A DNA stretch of 33,315 nt, taken from contig JAIXPU010000095.1 in assembly GCA_027486075.1 (NCBI GenBank), positions 1 to 33,315 of the forward strand, given 5' to 3'. This document shows positions 1-8,900 of the stretch, one piece after another. Under the pieces are notes generated by a model that saw only the letters and a program-made list of their open reading frames with translations, made no database searches and was not told the DNA's origin. Source of the stretch: Streptomycetaceae bacterium (GTDB lineage: Bacteria; Actinomycetota; Actinomycetes; Nanopelagicales; Nanopelagicaceae). Every line of letters begins with the position of its first letter. Position 1 is the first letter of the stretch. Made by a program: the position numbers and the translations under genes.

Positions 1-444
1 GCACCCGAAATCATAGTTCCGAAGGCGCCTAAGGCGCGAGTCGCCATCATCTCTTCTTCATGGCATATGGATATCTGTAACGACCTGATTGTGGGTGCGC
101 AGCGCGCTCTACTTGCTGCTGAAGTTCAAGAGGCAAAGGTGATCTTTGTTCCAGGATCCTTTGAGATTCCACTCGCTGCACAAAAAGCATTTGAGCAAGG
201 CTTTGATGCCGTTGTTGCAGTGGGCCTAGTTCTCAAAGGCGAAACTCCACACTTTGACTATGTCTGCCAAGGAGTAACGCAAGGAGTAATTGATGTGCAG
301 TTAAAGTTCTCAAAACCTATAGGTTACGGTGTTTTGATGTGCGAAAATCTGGACCAGGCAATTGCTCGTAGCGGTCGCCCAGGCAGTAAAGAAGATAAAG
401 GTTTTGACAGCGCAATCGCAGCCTTGTCGCTGCTTCAACTATAA
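1..444 (+). CDS. ribH: 6,7-dimethyl-8-ribityllumazine synthase, 5'-partial
   Basis: Lumazine synthase makes 6,7-dimethyl-8-ribityllumazine, the penultimate step of riboflavin synthesis, in the cytoplasm. The frame is open from base 1, so the true start lies a few codons upstream of the window; 147 codons are present against a usual 150-160. Visible family motifs are the substrate-binding SSSWH near residue 20, GSFEIP, the catalytic-loop GETPHFDYV and the YGVLMCEN strand. An internal ATG at 67 is not the start because SSSWH precedes it. Other rib genes are expected just upstream. The DUF1349 gene follows after 9 nt on the same strand. The family call is firm; the missing N-terminus is an edge effect. 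Confidence 0.95.
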   Translation, partial: APEIIVPKAPKARVAIISSSWHMDICNDLIVGAQRALLAAEVQEAKVIFVPGSFEIPLAAQKAFEQGFDAVVAVGLVLKGETPHFDYVCQGVTQGVIDVQLKFSKPIGYGVLMCENLDQAIARSGRPGSKEDKGFDSAIAALSLLQL

Positions 445-453
445 GGAGCCCGC

Positions 454-1029
454 ATGAATTCCGTCGCATGGTCAGCAGGTAAGTGGACTCGTGAGCCAGT
501 TTCAGTCACTGAAAAGAACGGCGCTCTTATTGCCGAAGCTGCTGAGGGTAGCGATTGGTGGCGCACCACTTCCTATGGATTTATTCATAATGATGGCCAT
601 GGCTTAGTGAAAGATTTTCCGCAAGATAGCTCGATGGAAGTTTCGTTTATCCTCGATTACAAAGAGCAGTTTGATCACTGCGGAATCTTTATCTCAAGCG
701 ATGATGAAAATTGGATCAAAGCCGCTATCGAATTCTGTGATGGATTTCCACAAGTGGGCGCTGTTGTGACTTCAAAGATGTCTGACTGGTCTACCGGTCG
801 AGTCTCTGAGTGGATGGGTAAAGAGGTAACTGTGCGCGTAAGTCGCACGGGCGATGCCGTCACAGTTCGTGCGGGACGCGAAGGCGATATGCGCTTAGTC
901 CGCGTTGCTCCTCTTGATCCTGCTCGGACTTGGAAGGCTGGGCCTCTGATCTGTGCACCATCACGAGCTGGCTTAGTTGGAACATTTACATCGTGGAGCG
1001 AAGGTCCAGCAGATTCAGATCTGCATTAA
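454..1029 (+). CDS. DUF1349 domain protein (concanavalin A-like fold)
   Basis: A 191-residue cytoplasmic protein with no signal peptide or membrane segment. It matches the DUF1349 family (concanavalin A-like beta-sandwich, related to yeast Ree1) through the DWWRTTSYGFIHNDGHG start, the DHCGIFISSDDENWIKAA strand and the FPQVGAVVTSKMSDWS segment. The biochemical role of these proteins is not established; a carbohydrate- or ligand-binding role is inferred from the fold. The start is supported by AAGGAG at 444-449, about 5 nt before the ATG, next to the ribH stop, so it is probably co-transcribed with ribH. It converges with the dioxygenase gene across 13 nt, with no clear terminator hairpin. Confidence 0.85.
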   Translation: MNSVAWSAGKWTREPVSVTEKNGALIAEAAEGSDWWRTTSYGFIHNDGHGLVKDFPQDSSMEVSFILDYKEQFDHCGIFISSDDENWIKAAIEFCDGFPQVGAVVTSKMSDWSTGRVSEWMGKEVTVRVSRTGDAVTVRAGREGDMRLVRVAPLDPARTWKAGPLICAPSRAGLVGTFTSWSEGPADSDLH

Positions 1030-1042
1030 AGATTTTGTTCCG

Positions 1043-1816
1043 CTAAGCAACAAGTAATGAGCGCTTAGATAAACCCATCCAGAAACCTTCTATGAGGGTC
1101 TCTGGCGCAGCCTCTGGCGATGTCGCAGCACCGAGTGTGACAAAGAGGGGCGTGAAATGCTCAACGGTGGGATGGGCATATCTGACTGCAGGAGCTAAAT
1201 CTTTGTAGGCAGCGAGTGATTCCACATCGCCTCGAGATAAAGCTTCTTTTGCCCAGAGATCAAACTCGGCAGACCATAACGGCGCCGTTGCATCGATGGA
1301 CCAATCTTTCAAAAAAGGCAGACCATGTGTCATAAAGCCAGAGCCGATGATGAGGACTCCTTCTTCGCGTAGCGGACGTAAACGTTTTCCTAGTTCAATC
1401 AGCGTTCCCGGATCAGAAGTTGGCATCGACATTTGAATTACTGGGACATCTGCATCGGGATACATAATCTTTAGTGGCACCCACGCGCCATGGTCCAAGC
1501 CGCGCGTTGATTGATGAACGCTCTGATGGTCTGGCATCATCGCAGCGATGCGCTCTGCCAGCGCGGTTGCATCAGGAGTTTGGTAGGTCATCTGATAAAA
1601 CTTTGGAGCAAAACCACTAAAGTCATAAACAAGTGGAGTTCCAGCAACGGGGGATGAGAGTGAAATCGGAGCTGCTTCCCAGTGGGCTGAGACAATAAGA
1701 ATCGCTTTAGGTTTTTCAAACTTCTGGGTGATACCGGCAATCTCCGAAGACCAGAGTGGATCGTCAAGGAGCATAGGTGCGCCATGGCCGATATAGAGAG
1801 CTGGTAGTGCGGTCAT
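1043..1816 (-). CDS. class III extradiol ring-cleavage dioxygenase (DODA/YgiD type)
   Basis: A 257-residue LigB-superfamily enzyme of the 4,5-DOPA dioxygenase type, which opens catechol rings using a metal held by His residues. Visible residues are H11 in GHGAP, H45 in SAHWE and H220 in HPTVEH as likely metal ligands, with H109 in LDHGAWVP as likely catalytic base. Length matches the bacterial YgiD family. The natural substrate cannot be read from sequence. No aromatic degradation genes are nearby, so a role in pigment or catechol metabolism is inference. A hexamer TAGGAT lies 11 nt upstream of the ATG on the minus strand; no clear ribosome binding site is seen. Confidence 0.88.
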   Translation of the reverse strand: MTALPALYIGHGAPMLLDDPLWSSEIAGITQKFEKPKAILIVSAHWEAAPISLSSPVAGTPLVYDFSGFAPKFYQMTYQTPDATALAERIAAMMPDHQSVHQSTRGLDHGAWVPLKIMYPDADVPVIQMSMPTSDPGTLIELGKRLRPLREEGVLIIGSGFMTHGLPFLKDWSIDATAPLWSAEFDLWAKEALSRGDVESLAAYKDLAPAVRYAHPTVEHFTPLFVTLGAATSPEAAPETLIEGFWMGLSKRSLLVA

Positions 1817-1862
1817 GCAATGAGGCTATCCTAAAGTAGTTGAAATTTCAACTACATTGGAT

Positions 1863-2840
1863 TTACGCTCTGAAGGGAGGCTGGGGCACTAAGAGTTCAT
1901 CGAGCGGCAGGTTAGGTGGCAGAGAATCGTTGAGCATCGCCAGATCATCTGCACTTAACTTAACGCTTAGACCGGTGACGTTATCGAGAATTGATTCTTT
2001 TCTTGTAGCTCCAGGAATCGGAATGGATTGCGCGGATGTAGCTAGATGCCACGCGATGGTGATGGCATAGCGCGATACGCCGTGCTTTTTAGCTTGTTCT
2101 TCAAATGCGGCAAAGTGCGCATTGGTTAGATTATCTGAGTTATCAATTCCACCGAGCGGTGACCAAGGCAAGAAGGCGATGCCATATTCGGCGCAGATAT
2201 CGCGCACCTCTGCATTATTACGCGAACGAGGCGACCATTCATTCTGTACCGAGACCAGACCGCCTTGGGCAGGTGTGCCACCTATCTTTATGGCACGGCG
2301 CAGCTGTTCGGCGTTGTAATTGCTAACACCGATATTTTCAACAATTCCATGGGCCTTCAGTTTCATGACATTTTCAAATTGCTCTTCAAAGGGCATAAAG
2401 TGATTCAGACGATGGTGCTGCCACAACTTAATCGTGGAAAATTGCATGCGAGCAGCTGATGCTTCAACTGCGCGATAGAGATAAGTCTCTGAAGCATCTC
2501 GCCCCCTAACTCCAAACCAATCGCCCTCTAGCGGAGTGCGAGTAGAGCCACCTTTTGTTGCAATGACTACTTCGCTCTTCTGTTCGGCGGTTCCGTTCCA
2601 GGTACGAAGCGCTTCCGATACCAAAACTTCGTTATGGCCAATTGTGTTCCAAGTCGGAGCATAAATATCGGCTGTATCGATTAGTCGTACACCTGCATCA
2701 AGGGCTGCCTGCACAACACCAATCGCCTTATCTCGCTCATTTAAGATCCAAGCTTTGCTCGGTGGCATTCCTGATAGGGGCATACAGCCCAAACCAATCG
2801 CGGGAACTGTAAATGGACCTAAAGTGCGAGTTGTTAACAT
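1863..2840 (-). CDS. aldo/keto reductase
   Basis: A 325-residue NADPH-dependent TIM-barrel oxidoreductase. The catalytic tetrad is visible: D56 and Y60 in RLIDTADIY, K96 in VVIATKGG, and H143 in KLWQHHRL. Further family motifs are IGVSNYNAEQL, the PWSPLGG loop, and the cofactor-binding IPIPGATRKESI near the C-terminus. It is closest to the YghZ/aflatoxin-aldehyde reductase-like AKRs. The substrate is unknown. It lies just upstream of the dioxygenase on the same strand (46 nt gap) and is divergent from the helicase gene, with only 29 nt between start codons, so the two promoters must overlap each other or the coding regions. Confidence 0.92.
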   Translation of the reverse strand: MLTTRTLGPFTVPAIGLGCMPLSGMPPSKAWILNERDKAIGVVQAALDAGVRLIDTADIYAPTWNTIGHNEVLVSEALRTWNGTAEQKSEVVIATKGGSTRTPLEGDWFGVRGRDASETYLYRAVEASAARMQFSTIKLWQHHRLNHFMPFEEQFENVMKLKAHGIVENIGVSNYNAEQLRRAIKIGGTPAQGGLVSVQNEWSPRSRNNAEVRDICAEYGIAFLPWSPLGGIDNSDNLTNAHFAAFEEQAKKHGVSRYAITIAWHLATSAQSIPIPGATRKESILDNVTGLSVKLSADDLAMLNDSLPPNLPLDELLVPQPPFRA

Positions 2841-2869
2841 GTCCGCAGTATTGCAATGAAGGGGTTAAA

Positions 2870-4876
2870 GTGCCACATGTGAGCGAGCTATCTGCACAAG
2901 TGCGTCAGGCGCTCGATGCAGCAGTCGCCGCTATTGGCGGACAACCGCGTGAAGGCCAGATTGAGATGGCTGAAGCAGTTGCCAACGCCCTCACTGATGG
3001 CCATCACCTGATGGTCCAAGCTGGCACAGGCACCGGAAAATCCTTGGCCTATCTTGTTCCAGCCCTTGTTCATGGCCGCAAAGTATTGGTTGCAACAGCA
3101 ACGCTTGCGCTGCAACGTCAGTTAGTTGAAAGAGATTTACCCGCAGTAGTTCCTGCTTTAGAGAAGGTGCTCGGCAGGCCGATTACCTATGGAATCTACA
3201 AAGGCGTGGGCAATTACGTCTGCCTGCAGAAGATGAACGCCGATGAGCCAGATCCTGATGGCGAGCTATTACTTGAAGCCTCTTATCTAGAAAAAGATGC
3301 CAAGCGTTTAATCGCCTGGGCAAAGACTCCTGGAGTATCAGGAGATCGCGACGATGCACCTGAAGTCGATCGCAGAGTCTGGGCTGCTAATTCACTTTCA
3401 GGGCGCGAATGTGTGGGCGCTGACTCATGTGCGTGGGGCGCGCAATGTTTTGCCGCTAATGCAAAAGCGCGGGCGCAAGAAGCAGATGTTGTCGTTACCA
3501 ACCACACCTTGCTTGCGATTGAAATTGTCGATTCGCACCCCATCTTGCCGGAACGCGATGCTGTGATTTTGGATGAAGCCCACGAATTCATGGATCGCAC
3601 AACCCAAGCGGTCACTGAAGAGTTAACGGCTGGGCGCGTGCAGCGAGCTGCTGCGATGGCGCGTAAATATCTGCCTGGAAAGGTATCGGATGCGCTGACA
3701 AATGCCGCCGATAGCTTTGATGATGCGATGTCTGATTACGGCGAGCAGATCAAAGGAGATTTTACGGCGCAAGGTCGCCTAGAAGAGATTCCGTCCGCCT
3801 TGGAATCACCTATCCGTAAGTTAAAGGAAGCTGCCAATGCAGTGGTGCAATTAATCAGCGCCGATGACGAAATCATCGATCCAGATGAAAATGCGGAGCG
3901 AGCACGCGTGAAGGGTGCAGTAAATGAGATTGCAACAACTGCCGGCAAGTTATTGAAGATGGGGGATGAGCATGTGCTCTGGTATGAACCAACCTTCTCG
4001 ACTCTGCATCTCGCACCCCTTTCGGTATCGCATGTCTTGCGTGCCAACTTGTTAACGAAGACACCGGTCATTGCCACTTCTGCAACGCTTACTGTGGGAA
4101 ATAACTTTGATGCCATGGCGCGCAGTATTGGTTTTGTTGTTGGATCTGAAGCAGATGAAGAGCTAGCAAGCGGCGATATCGACCCGGCTAATGTGCAGAT
4201 GTTAGATGTGGGATCTCCCTTTGATTTTGCTAACCAAGGCGTTCTCTATATGCCAAAGCATCTTCCTGAACCAGGACGCGATGGCCCAAGTCAAGAAGTC
4301 CTTGATGAACTCGGTGAGTTAATTGATGCAGCAGGTGGACGCACCTTGGCGCTCTTTAGTTCGTGGCGTGGAGTAGAGGCAGCTGATGCACATCTTCGTA
4401 AAGTTCTTGTTGACCTTCCCATCACTATCATCACCCAGAAACGTGGAGATGCCGTTGGTCCACTCGTTGAACGTTTTGCTAAAGATGAAACCTCTATTCT
4501 GCTTGGCACCATGTCTTTATGGCAGGGCGTTGATGTACCCGGAAATTCCTGCATCTTGGTCGCTATCGATCGCATTCCTTTTCCGCGTCCTGATGAACCC
4601 GTGATGTCAGCGCGTTCATCGCTAGCGGATGCATCAGGTGGCAGCGGTTTTATGCAGGTCTCTGTTCCGCGCGCAGCGCTTTTATTGGCGCAGGGGACTG
4701 GTCGATTAATTAGAAGCATCGATGACCGCGGCGTTGTCGCCATTTTAGATTCCCGCATCGTCACCAAAAGATACGGAAGTGTCCTACTTAACTCGATGCC
4801 ACCCTTGTGGCGCACCAGCGATGGGGCGATCGTTCGAGATTCACTGCGCCGACTTTCGCAGTCGGTGGCAGAATAA
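2870..4876 (+). CDS. DinG/XPD-family ATP-dependent DNA helicase
   Basis: A 668-residue superfamily 2 helicase, probably acting 5' to 3' in repair or in resolving R-loops and replication conflicts. Walker A GTGTGKS is at residues 52-58 and the DEAH box at 235-238. Four cysteines, C118, C181, C187 and C193, lie between them in the arrangement of the iron-sulfur domain of DinG/XPD proteins. The C-terminal helicase half carries SLWQGVDVPG and the motif VI-like ALLLAQGTGRLIR. The GTG at 2870 is preferred because GAAGGGG lies 5 nt upstream; an ATG at 2813 would overlap the divergent reductase gene and lacks such a site. A TetR regulator follows after 4 nt. Confidence 0.93.
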   Translation: MPHVSELSAQVRQALDAAVAAIGGQPREGQIEMAEAVANALTDGHHLMVQAGTGTGKSLAYLVPALVHGRKVLVATATLALQRQLVERDLPAVVPALEKVLGRPITYGIYKGVGNYVCLQKMNADEPDPDGELLLEASYLEKDAKRLIAWAKTPGVSGDRDDAPEVDRRVWAANSLSGRECVGADSCAWGAQCFAANAKARAQEADVVVTNHTLLAIEIVDSHPILPERDAVILDEAHEFMDRTTQAVTEELTAGRVQRAAAMARKYLPGKVSDALTNAADSFDDAMSDYGEQIKGDFTAQGRLEEIPSALESPIRKLKEAANAVVQLISADDEIIDPDENAERARVKGAVNEIATTAGKLLKMGDEHVLWYEPTFSTLHLAPLSVSHVLRANLLTKTPVIATSATLTVGNNFDAMARSIGFVVGSEADEELASGDIDPANVQMLDVGSPFDFANQGVLYMPKHLPEPGRDGPSQEVLDELGELIDAAGGRTLALFSSWRGVEAADAHLRKVLVDLPITIITQKRGDAVGPLVERFAKDETSILLGTMSLWQGVDVPGNSCILVAIDRIPFPRPDEPVMSARSSLADASGGSGFMQVSVPRAALLLAQGTGRLIRSIDDRGVVAILDSRIVTKRYGSVLLNSMPPLWRTSDGAIVRDSLRRLSQSVAE

Positions 4877-4880
4877 GTAC

Positions 4881-5462
4881 GTGCCAAGAATTCATACAGC
4901 AACACTTGCTGAACATCGCGACTGGAGACGGAGCCAGCTCATCGAAGCTGCTGCTGCCATCGCGCTCGAATCTGGCAGCCAGGCGATTACTGTGGCAGCC
5001 GTTGCCGAACGCGCAGGGCTTTCACGCACATCTATCTATGAATACTTTGGCAGCAGCGCAGAGCTAGTTGCAGATCTGCTCGTTGATGAAATGCAGACCT
5101 TTACGCGGTTACTTACTGAAGCTGTAGTCAGCGCTACAGGTCCAGAAGATGCCATCGAAAAATGGATAGCCGCATCTCTTTCTTATATTGCAGATGGCAA
5201 CCACTTATTGGCGAAGTCACTGAACGCGACTGAATTGCCGCGTGAGAAGTCACAGCACATTGGAGCAGCCCACCGCGCGATGTTGGCGCCCCTTGTGAAA
5301 AGCCTGCAAGAACTTGGCGTTACCGATTGCACTCAGGCGTTGGCGTTTTTACAAGCCGCAACTGATGTGGCAACGAAGAGAATTGAAAGTGGTGGCGATG
5401 CAGCGCTTGAGATCAAGCAGACCACAGCATTCTGCATCGCCGGTATCAAAGCCCTTATTTAG
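4881..5462 (+). CDS. TetR family transcriptional regulator
   Basis: A 193-residue regulator with an N-terminal helix-turn-helix at about residues 36-56 (VAERAGLSRTSIYEYF) and a helical ligand domain with no recognisable specificity. The start is the GTG 4 nt after the helicase stop; the frame extends upstream into the helicase gene, but that extension lacks TetR features. No strong ribosome binding site is seen, so translation may be coupled to the helicase gene. The 3' end overlaps the converging secreted-protein gene by 8 nt. The target is unknown; the helicase is a weak candidate by operon membership only. Confidence 0.85.
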   Translation: MPRIHTATLAEHRDWRRSQLIEAAAAIALESGSQAITVAAVAERAGLSRTSIYEYFGSSAELVADLLVDEMQTFTRLLTEAVVSATGPEDAIEKWIAASLSYIADGNHLLAKSLNATELPREKSQHIGAAHRAMLAPLVKSLQELGVTDCTQALAFLQAATDVATKRIESGGDAALEIKQTTAFCIAGIKALI

Positions 5463-6438
5463 TCACTCTTACTGCGAACTGCTGATTGAGAGCAGCCCAT
5501 AGCCCATCCTTAGCAGCAGCTGATGCTGTAATTCTGCAGGTGCCAGATTTCTTGGCAGATAACATATTCACTTCCACAACACAGTTCTTGCTTGCAGATG
5601 TGTACTTGATTGACTCTCCAAAGTTAGTTTCTGCAGGCATGGCCTTAATCTTGCCAACCTTGATTACCTTGGTCATGCGTTCCACTGCCTGCACACCTGG
5701 TGTGAGGATGAATGGATAGTTAGCAACTGATGCTGCATAGGTTGCATTTCCGGCGGTCGAATGTCCGAGTGCGCATTGGCCTGTGCCCTTAAGCGCTGTG
5801 AATACGCCATTGGCATAGCTGCAATCTGCTGTCAGCGATGTAAGCGTTACAGGTAGCCCTGACTTAGCAGTTGCTGTGACCTTGGCAGGTGCGCGATATG
5901 CCAAGTTCAGTGGAACGTTACGTGTGAGTGTCTTGCCATTAAAGGTCACTGTTATTTCATCGGCAGGCAGAACAACGGCAGCAGCTCCTGCTCTAAAAGA
6001 GATCGGCATAAAGGTATCTTCAGATGTATCCATAGGAGCGGTGTGATCAAAGCGGAAGAAGAGCCCGCATGTGGTCTTAGTGCAATCAACTGTTGTGCCT
6101 TTACCGATGATGGTTGAGGCAACTTTGATTGCAATCTGTCCGGTTGGACTTGTAGTTCCTGGACCGCCAGCTGGTGTCACCCAGAGTTGAATGGTGTCGC
6201 TACACGTTGCAGGACGCGCACTTCCTACTGGCTCGGTGCACTGCTGGATATACATACCTGCCTTGGTAGGAAAGGCAGTAAAGCCACCATTGATTGTGGC
6301 TCCTGCGGGATCAAGATTGGTCAGCGGTCCACTCTGAAACTTGAAGGTGGCAGCGTTTGCGCTCTGCGCAAATGGAACCAACGATGCAACTGCAATCAGA
6401 ACGGCGGTGACTGAACTCTTAACTAGCTGTGACTTCAT
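5455..6438 (-). CDS. secreted protein: neocarzinostatin-like domain plus two Ig-like repeats
   Basis: A 327-residue exported protein with a signal peptide (residues 1 to about 29, ending ANA). The first mature domain has cysteine pairs C67/C79 and C119/C124 in a layout (GxYxxxC, then DCxxxxCG, then DHT and EDTFMPI) shared with the 175-residue neighbour; it resembles the neocarzinostatin Ig-like fold. The C-terminal half contains two related repeats, about 190-245 and 270-325, with cysteine pairs C206/C222 and C286/C301. A strong ribosome binding site, AAGGAAG, precedes the ATG. It follows the related secreted gene by 12 nt and diverges from the hmuTUV-like genes, so a surface heme-capture role is inferred, not shown. 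No membrane anchor or sortase motif is visible. Confidence 0.75.
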   Translation of the reverse strand: MKSQLVKSSVTAVLIAVASLVPFAQSANAATFKFQSGPLTNLDPAGATINGGFTAFPTKAGMYIQQCTEPVGSARPATCSDTIQLWVTPAGGPGTTSPTGQIAIKVASTIIGKGTTVDCTKTTCGLFFRFDHTAPMDTSEDTFMPISFRAGAAAVVLPADEITVTFNGKTLTRNVPLNLAYRAPAKVTATAKSGLPVTLTSLTADCSYANGVFTALKGTGQCALGHSTAGNATYAASVANYPFILTPGVQAVERMTKVIKVGKIKAMPAETNFGESIKYTSASKNCVVEVNMLSAKKSGTCRITASAAAKDGLWAALNQQFAVRVTK

Positions 6439-6450
6439 TATCTTCCTTTT

Positions 6451-6978
6451 CTATTTCTTCTTGTTGGTAAATTTGATTGGGATAAAGATGTCGTGAGTGC
6501 GATCGCCTTCACGGAGATGATCTGCTCGTACGGTGATGCCACATCTGACCTTGCGACAGTCAATGGCGCCTATTTTTTCGCTCACAACAACTCGCTGAGA
6601 AAAGCGACCACCAGGCTGAAATGGAATCGCTAATTCAGAGCCGTAAGGAGGAGGGTTTGAAGAGATCCACTGTGAAGCTTGGCCAATTCCTTGCAAGTTC
6701 TTTCCGCCACCACACGGCGTAGGTGCGGCTCCCTTTTTAGGAATCTTGCAATAGGCCAGATAAATTCCAACAGTTTCATCAAAACCTTTACCCGTTACTG
6801 TGATGGTCTTCTTTCCAGAGACTTCACTCTGTGACACGGTCAAGCTCTGACCTGTTGGCCCCTGTTGCGTAGTTACTGCATGCGCTGGCGCCATGGTCAG
6901 CGTCAGCAAGGTCGCAAGCAGGATTCTCAACACGTGAAAAAGATAGCGGCGTATGCCTCTTTGCTTATCCGACAACAT
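6451..6978 (-). CDS. secreted neocarzinostatin-like domain protein
   Basis: A 175-residue exported single-domain protein with a signal peptide ending PAHA at residue 34. The mature part has the run SGKKTITVTGKGF, then GIYLAYC, then C89, then DCRKVRCGITV and DIFIPIKF. This pattern matches neocarzinostatin-family Ig-like domains and is shared with the first domain of the downstream 327-residue protein; paired cysteines are C77/C89 and C141/C146. An alternative GTG start at 6933 would give a compact 19-residue signal peptide and lies 6 nt after TATCTT, which looks like a leaderless promoter. The stop is followed after 12 nt by the second secreted gene. Its position next to a heme-type ABC transporter suggests a receptor role, which is inference. 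Confidence 0.75.
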   Translation of the reverse strand: MLSDKQRGIRRYLFHVLRILLATLLTLTMAPAHAVTTQQGPTGQSLTVSQSEVSGKKTITVTGKGFDETVGIYLAYCKIPKKGAAPTPCGGGKNLQGIGQASQWISSNPPPYGSELAIPFQPGGRFSQRVVVSEKIGAIDCRKVRCGITVRADHLREGDRTHDIFIPIKFTNKKK

Positions 6979-7017
6979 CAGTACACGTGTTCAGTAAAGT
7001 CCTGCCAGAATCCATCT

Positions 7018-7932
7018 ATGCATTTTTCTGTGAAGGCTACTGCTGTGATTGCGGCCTCACTCTTTGCCTTAACTGGGTGCGGTGTGAGCGCTGAATCTGT
7101 GGTCACCATCACCAGTGCGCAATCGATTGCGCTGGATGCAACTGAAAATCCTGCACCGCAACGAGTTGTGGCGTTAGCAAATGGATCTGCCGAGATAATT
7201 GCCTCTCTTGGCTATCTCAGCGTTTTGGTGGGAAGAGATATTGCTAGCACTTCACCAGAACTTGAGGGCGTGCCGATTGCTACTGCCGGACATCAAGTTG
7301 TTCCTGAAAAGATCTTTGAACTCAACCCTGATGTGGTCTTGATTGATAACACCACTGGGCCAGCAACTGCGCTCGATATTGTTAAAGAAGCTGGAATTAA
7401 AGTTGTCATGATTAATGAGGCTTGGCAGCTTTCGGATATCGAGAAGAAGATTACGGTAATTGGCGAAGTCATCGGCGCGCAAGATGCAGCAATTCAGCTC
7501 GTAGGTAAATTGAATGCGGCGCTACAAGCAAGCGGCAAAGAACGCCTTGGTGTTCGAGTTGCCTTCCTCTACCTGCGTGGTGGCAGCGCTATCTATCTTC
7601 TTGGCGGGCAGGGGTCTGGCACAGATAGTTTGCTAGATCACCTTGGCGCTATTGATGTGGGCGCACAGAAGTTCACACAAGCTTTCTCTCCAATTACCAG
7701 CGAATCGCTCATCGCAACTGATCCAGAGATTATCTTGGTAATGAGTAAAGGGTTGGAATCTGTCGGCGGGTTAGAGGGTGTGGTTTCACTTCCTGGAATT
7801 GCACAGACTAAGGCTGGCAAGAATCGTGCTGTCATAGCTGTCGATGATTCACTCTTACTCTCATTTGGCCCTCGCACACCGGATTTACTGCGCCAGCTAT
7901 CGGACGCCATTGGTCAGGTCTCTGGCAGATGA
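7018..7932 (+). CDS. hmuT: HmuT-like heme-binding lipoprotein of ABC importer
   Basis: A 304-residue substrate-binding lipoprotein. The lipobox LTGC puts the lipidated cysteine at residue 21. The mature part is a class III periplasmic-binding fold of the BtuF/FhuD type (KIFELNPDVVLID). The segment FLYLRG...IYLLGGQGSGTD is characteristic of HmuT-type heme binders. Known corynebacterial HmuT proteins bind heme iron with one His and one Tyr about 99 residues apart; here H92 and Y193 are 101 apart, which fits but is not proof. Cobalamin or siderophore remain alternatives. The ATG at 7018 gives a normal signal peptide. The stop overlaps the permease start as ATGA, showing an operon. Confidence 0.82.
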   Translation: MHFSVKATAVIAASLFALTGCGVSAESVVTITSAQSIALDATENPAPQRVVALANGSAEIIASLGYLSVLVGRDIASTSPELEGVPIATAGHQVVPEKIFELNPDVVLIDNTTGPATALDIVKEAGIKVVMINEAWQLSDIEKKITVIGEVIGAQDAAIQLVGKLNAALQASGKERLGVRVAFLYLRGGSAIYLLGGQGSGTDSLLDHLGAIDVGAQKFTQAFSPITSESLIATDPEIILVMSKGLESVGGLEGVVSLPGIAQTKAGKNRAVIAVDDSLLLSFGPRTPDLLRQLSDAIGQVSGR

Positions 7933-8900
7933 GAAAGAGTTTTATTGCGTTAGCGCTGCTGTTATTCGCATCTGTTATTGGCTTGGCCCTTGGCACAAGT
8001 GATGTGGCAGAGGTATGGCAGATCATCTTTAATCCATTTACGGATACAGGTTCTCTTTCACATCAGATTGTCTGGGAACTTCGTGGCACACGAATTGCCG
8101 CTGCAATATTGGTGGGAGCATCTCTTGGAATCGCTGGAACGCTAGCTCAAGGATCGACAAATAATCCGCTGGCAGAGCCCACCATTTTGGGAACTTCTGC
8201 AGGGGCGGCGCTCGGTGTCTTGCTCGGAGTCTTAAGTAATCTGGTTGAGATTGGCTCAGTCGGTGCAGTTCTCTTTGCTGCCTGCGGCGCACTTCTTGTG
8301 ACAACGCTCGTCTTCTCTTTGGCACATTCCGCGTTATCGCTCATCACTGTTGGTATCGGTGTTTCCGCAATAGTTTCAGCACTTGTTGGCTTGACCTTGA
8401 CCGCAGTCAATCGACCAGATGCGCGCTCAATCTCTTTCTGGACCTTTGGCTCTTTTGCACTTGTGACGCCGTCGGATCTACTCATCCTTGCGCCATTACT
8501 TCTGTTGGGCTCACTTGCTGCATGGAAACTTGCGCCACACCTTGATCTTCTCTCACTTGGCGATGCAGCAGTTCGCCATATTGGCCAGCGCCCGCAGAGA
8601 ATTAGATATCAGTCATTTATCGTGCTCTCAATTTTGGTAGCAGCTTCAGTGAGTTTGGTCGGCAGCATCTCCTTCTTGGCGCTAGCGGCGCCTCATATTG
8701 CGCGCTATCTCTTTGGTCCAAGAAATAGATCTGTTGTCCTGAACTCAGCAATCGTCGGCGCACTCATTCTGCTGGTTGCAGATATTGCTTCTCGTAGCGT
8801 GGTACCACCGTATGAACTACCCATTGGCTTACTTACATCCCTGATTGGTGCGCCAATTCTGATTGCCACACTTAAGCGCGGTAAGGATGTGTGGCGATGA
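7929..8900 (+). CDS. hmuU: FecCD-family heme/iron ABC transporter permease
   Basis: A 323-residue integral membrane permease, slightly shorter than usual (about 330-350). It has a signal-anchor-like first helix, the ELRGTRIAAAILVGASLGIAG-type entry region, GTSAGAALGVLLG, the RSISFWTFGSF loop, and the coupling region RYLFGPRNR before SRSVVPPYELPIGLLTSLIG. These are standard FecCD motifs. Its start overlaps the hmuT stop by 4 nt, and its stop overlaps the ATPase start by 4 nt, so the three genes are translationally coupled. Heme is the most likely substrate from the binding protein. The permease itself does not distinguish heme from cobalamin or siderophores. Confidence 0.88.
   Translation: MRKSFIALALLLFASVIGLALGTSDVAEVWQIIFNPFTDTGSLSHQIVWELRGTRIAAAILVGASLGIAGTLAQGSTNNPLAEPTILGTSAGAALGVLLGVLSNLVEIGSVGAVLFAACGALLVTTLVFSLAHSALSLITVGIGVSAIVSALVGLTLTAVNRPDARSISFWTFGSFALVTPSDLLILAPLLLLGSLAAWKLAPHLDLLSLGDAAVRHIGQRPQRIRYQSFIVLSILVAASVSLVGSISFLALAAPHIARYLFGPRNRSVVLNSAIVGALILLVADIASRSVVPPYELPIGLLTSLIGAPILIATLKRGKDVWR

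Noticed and set aside
2813-2869. Upstream ATG for the DinG-type helicase
   Set aside because: It overlaps the divergent reductase start and lacks a ribosome binding site, whereas GTG 2870 has GAAGGGG at 5 nt.
3283-4905. Long minus-strand open frames across the helicase gene
   Set aside because: They are antisense shadows without recognisable domains, start signals or conserved composition.
6991-7011. Possible DtxR/IdeR iron box before hmuT
   Set aside because: The stretch has TTC and GAA ends, but internal positions do not match the 19-bp palindromic consensus; no claim is justified.
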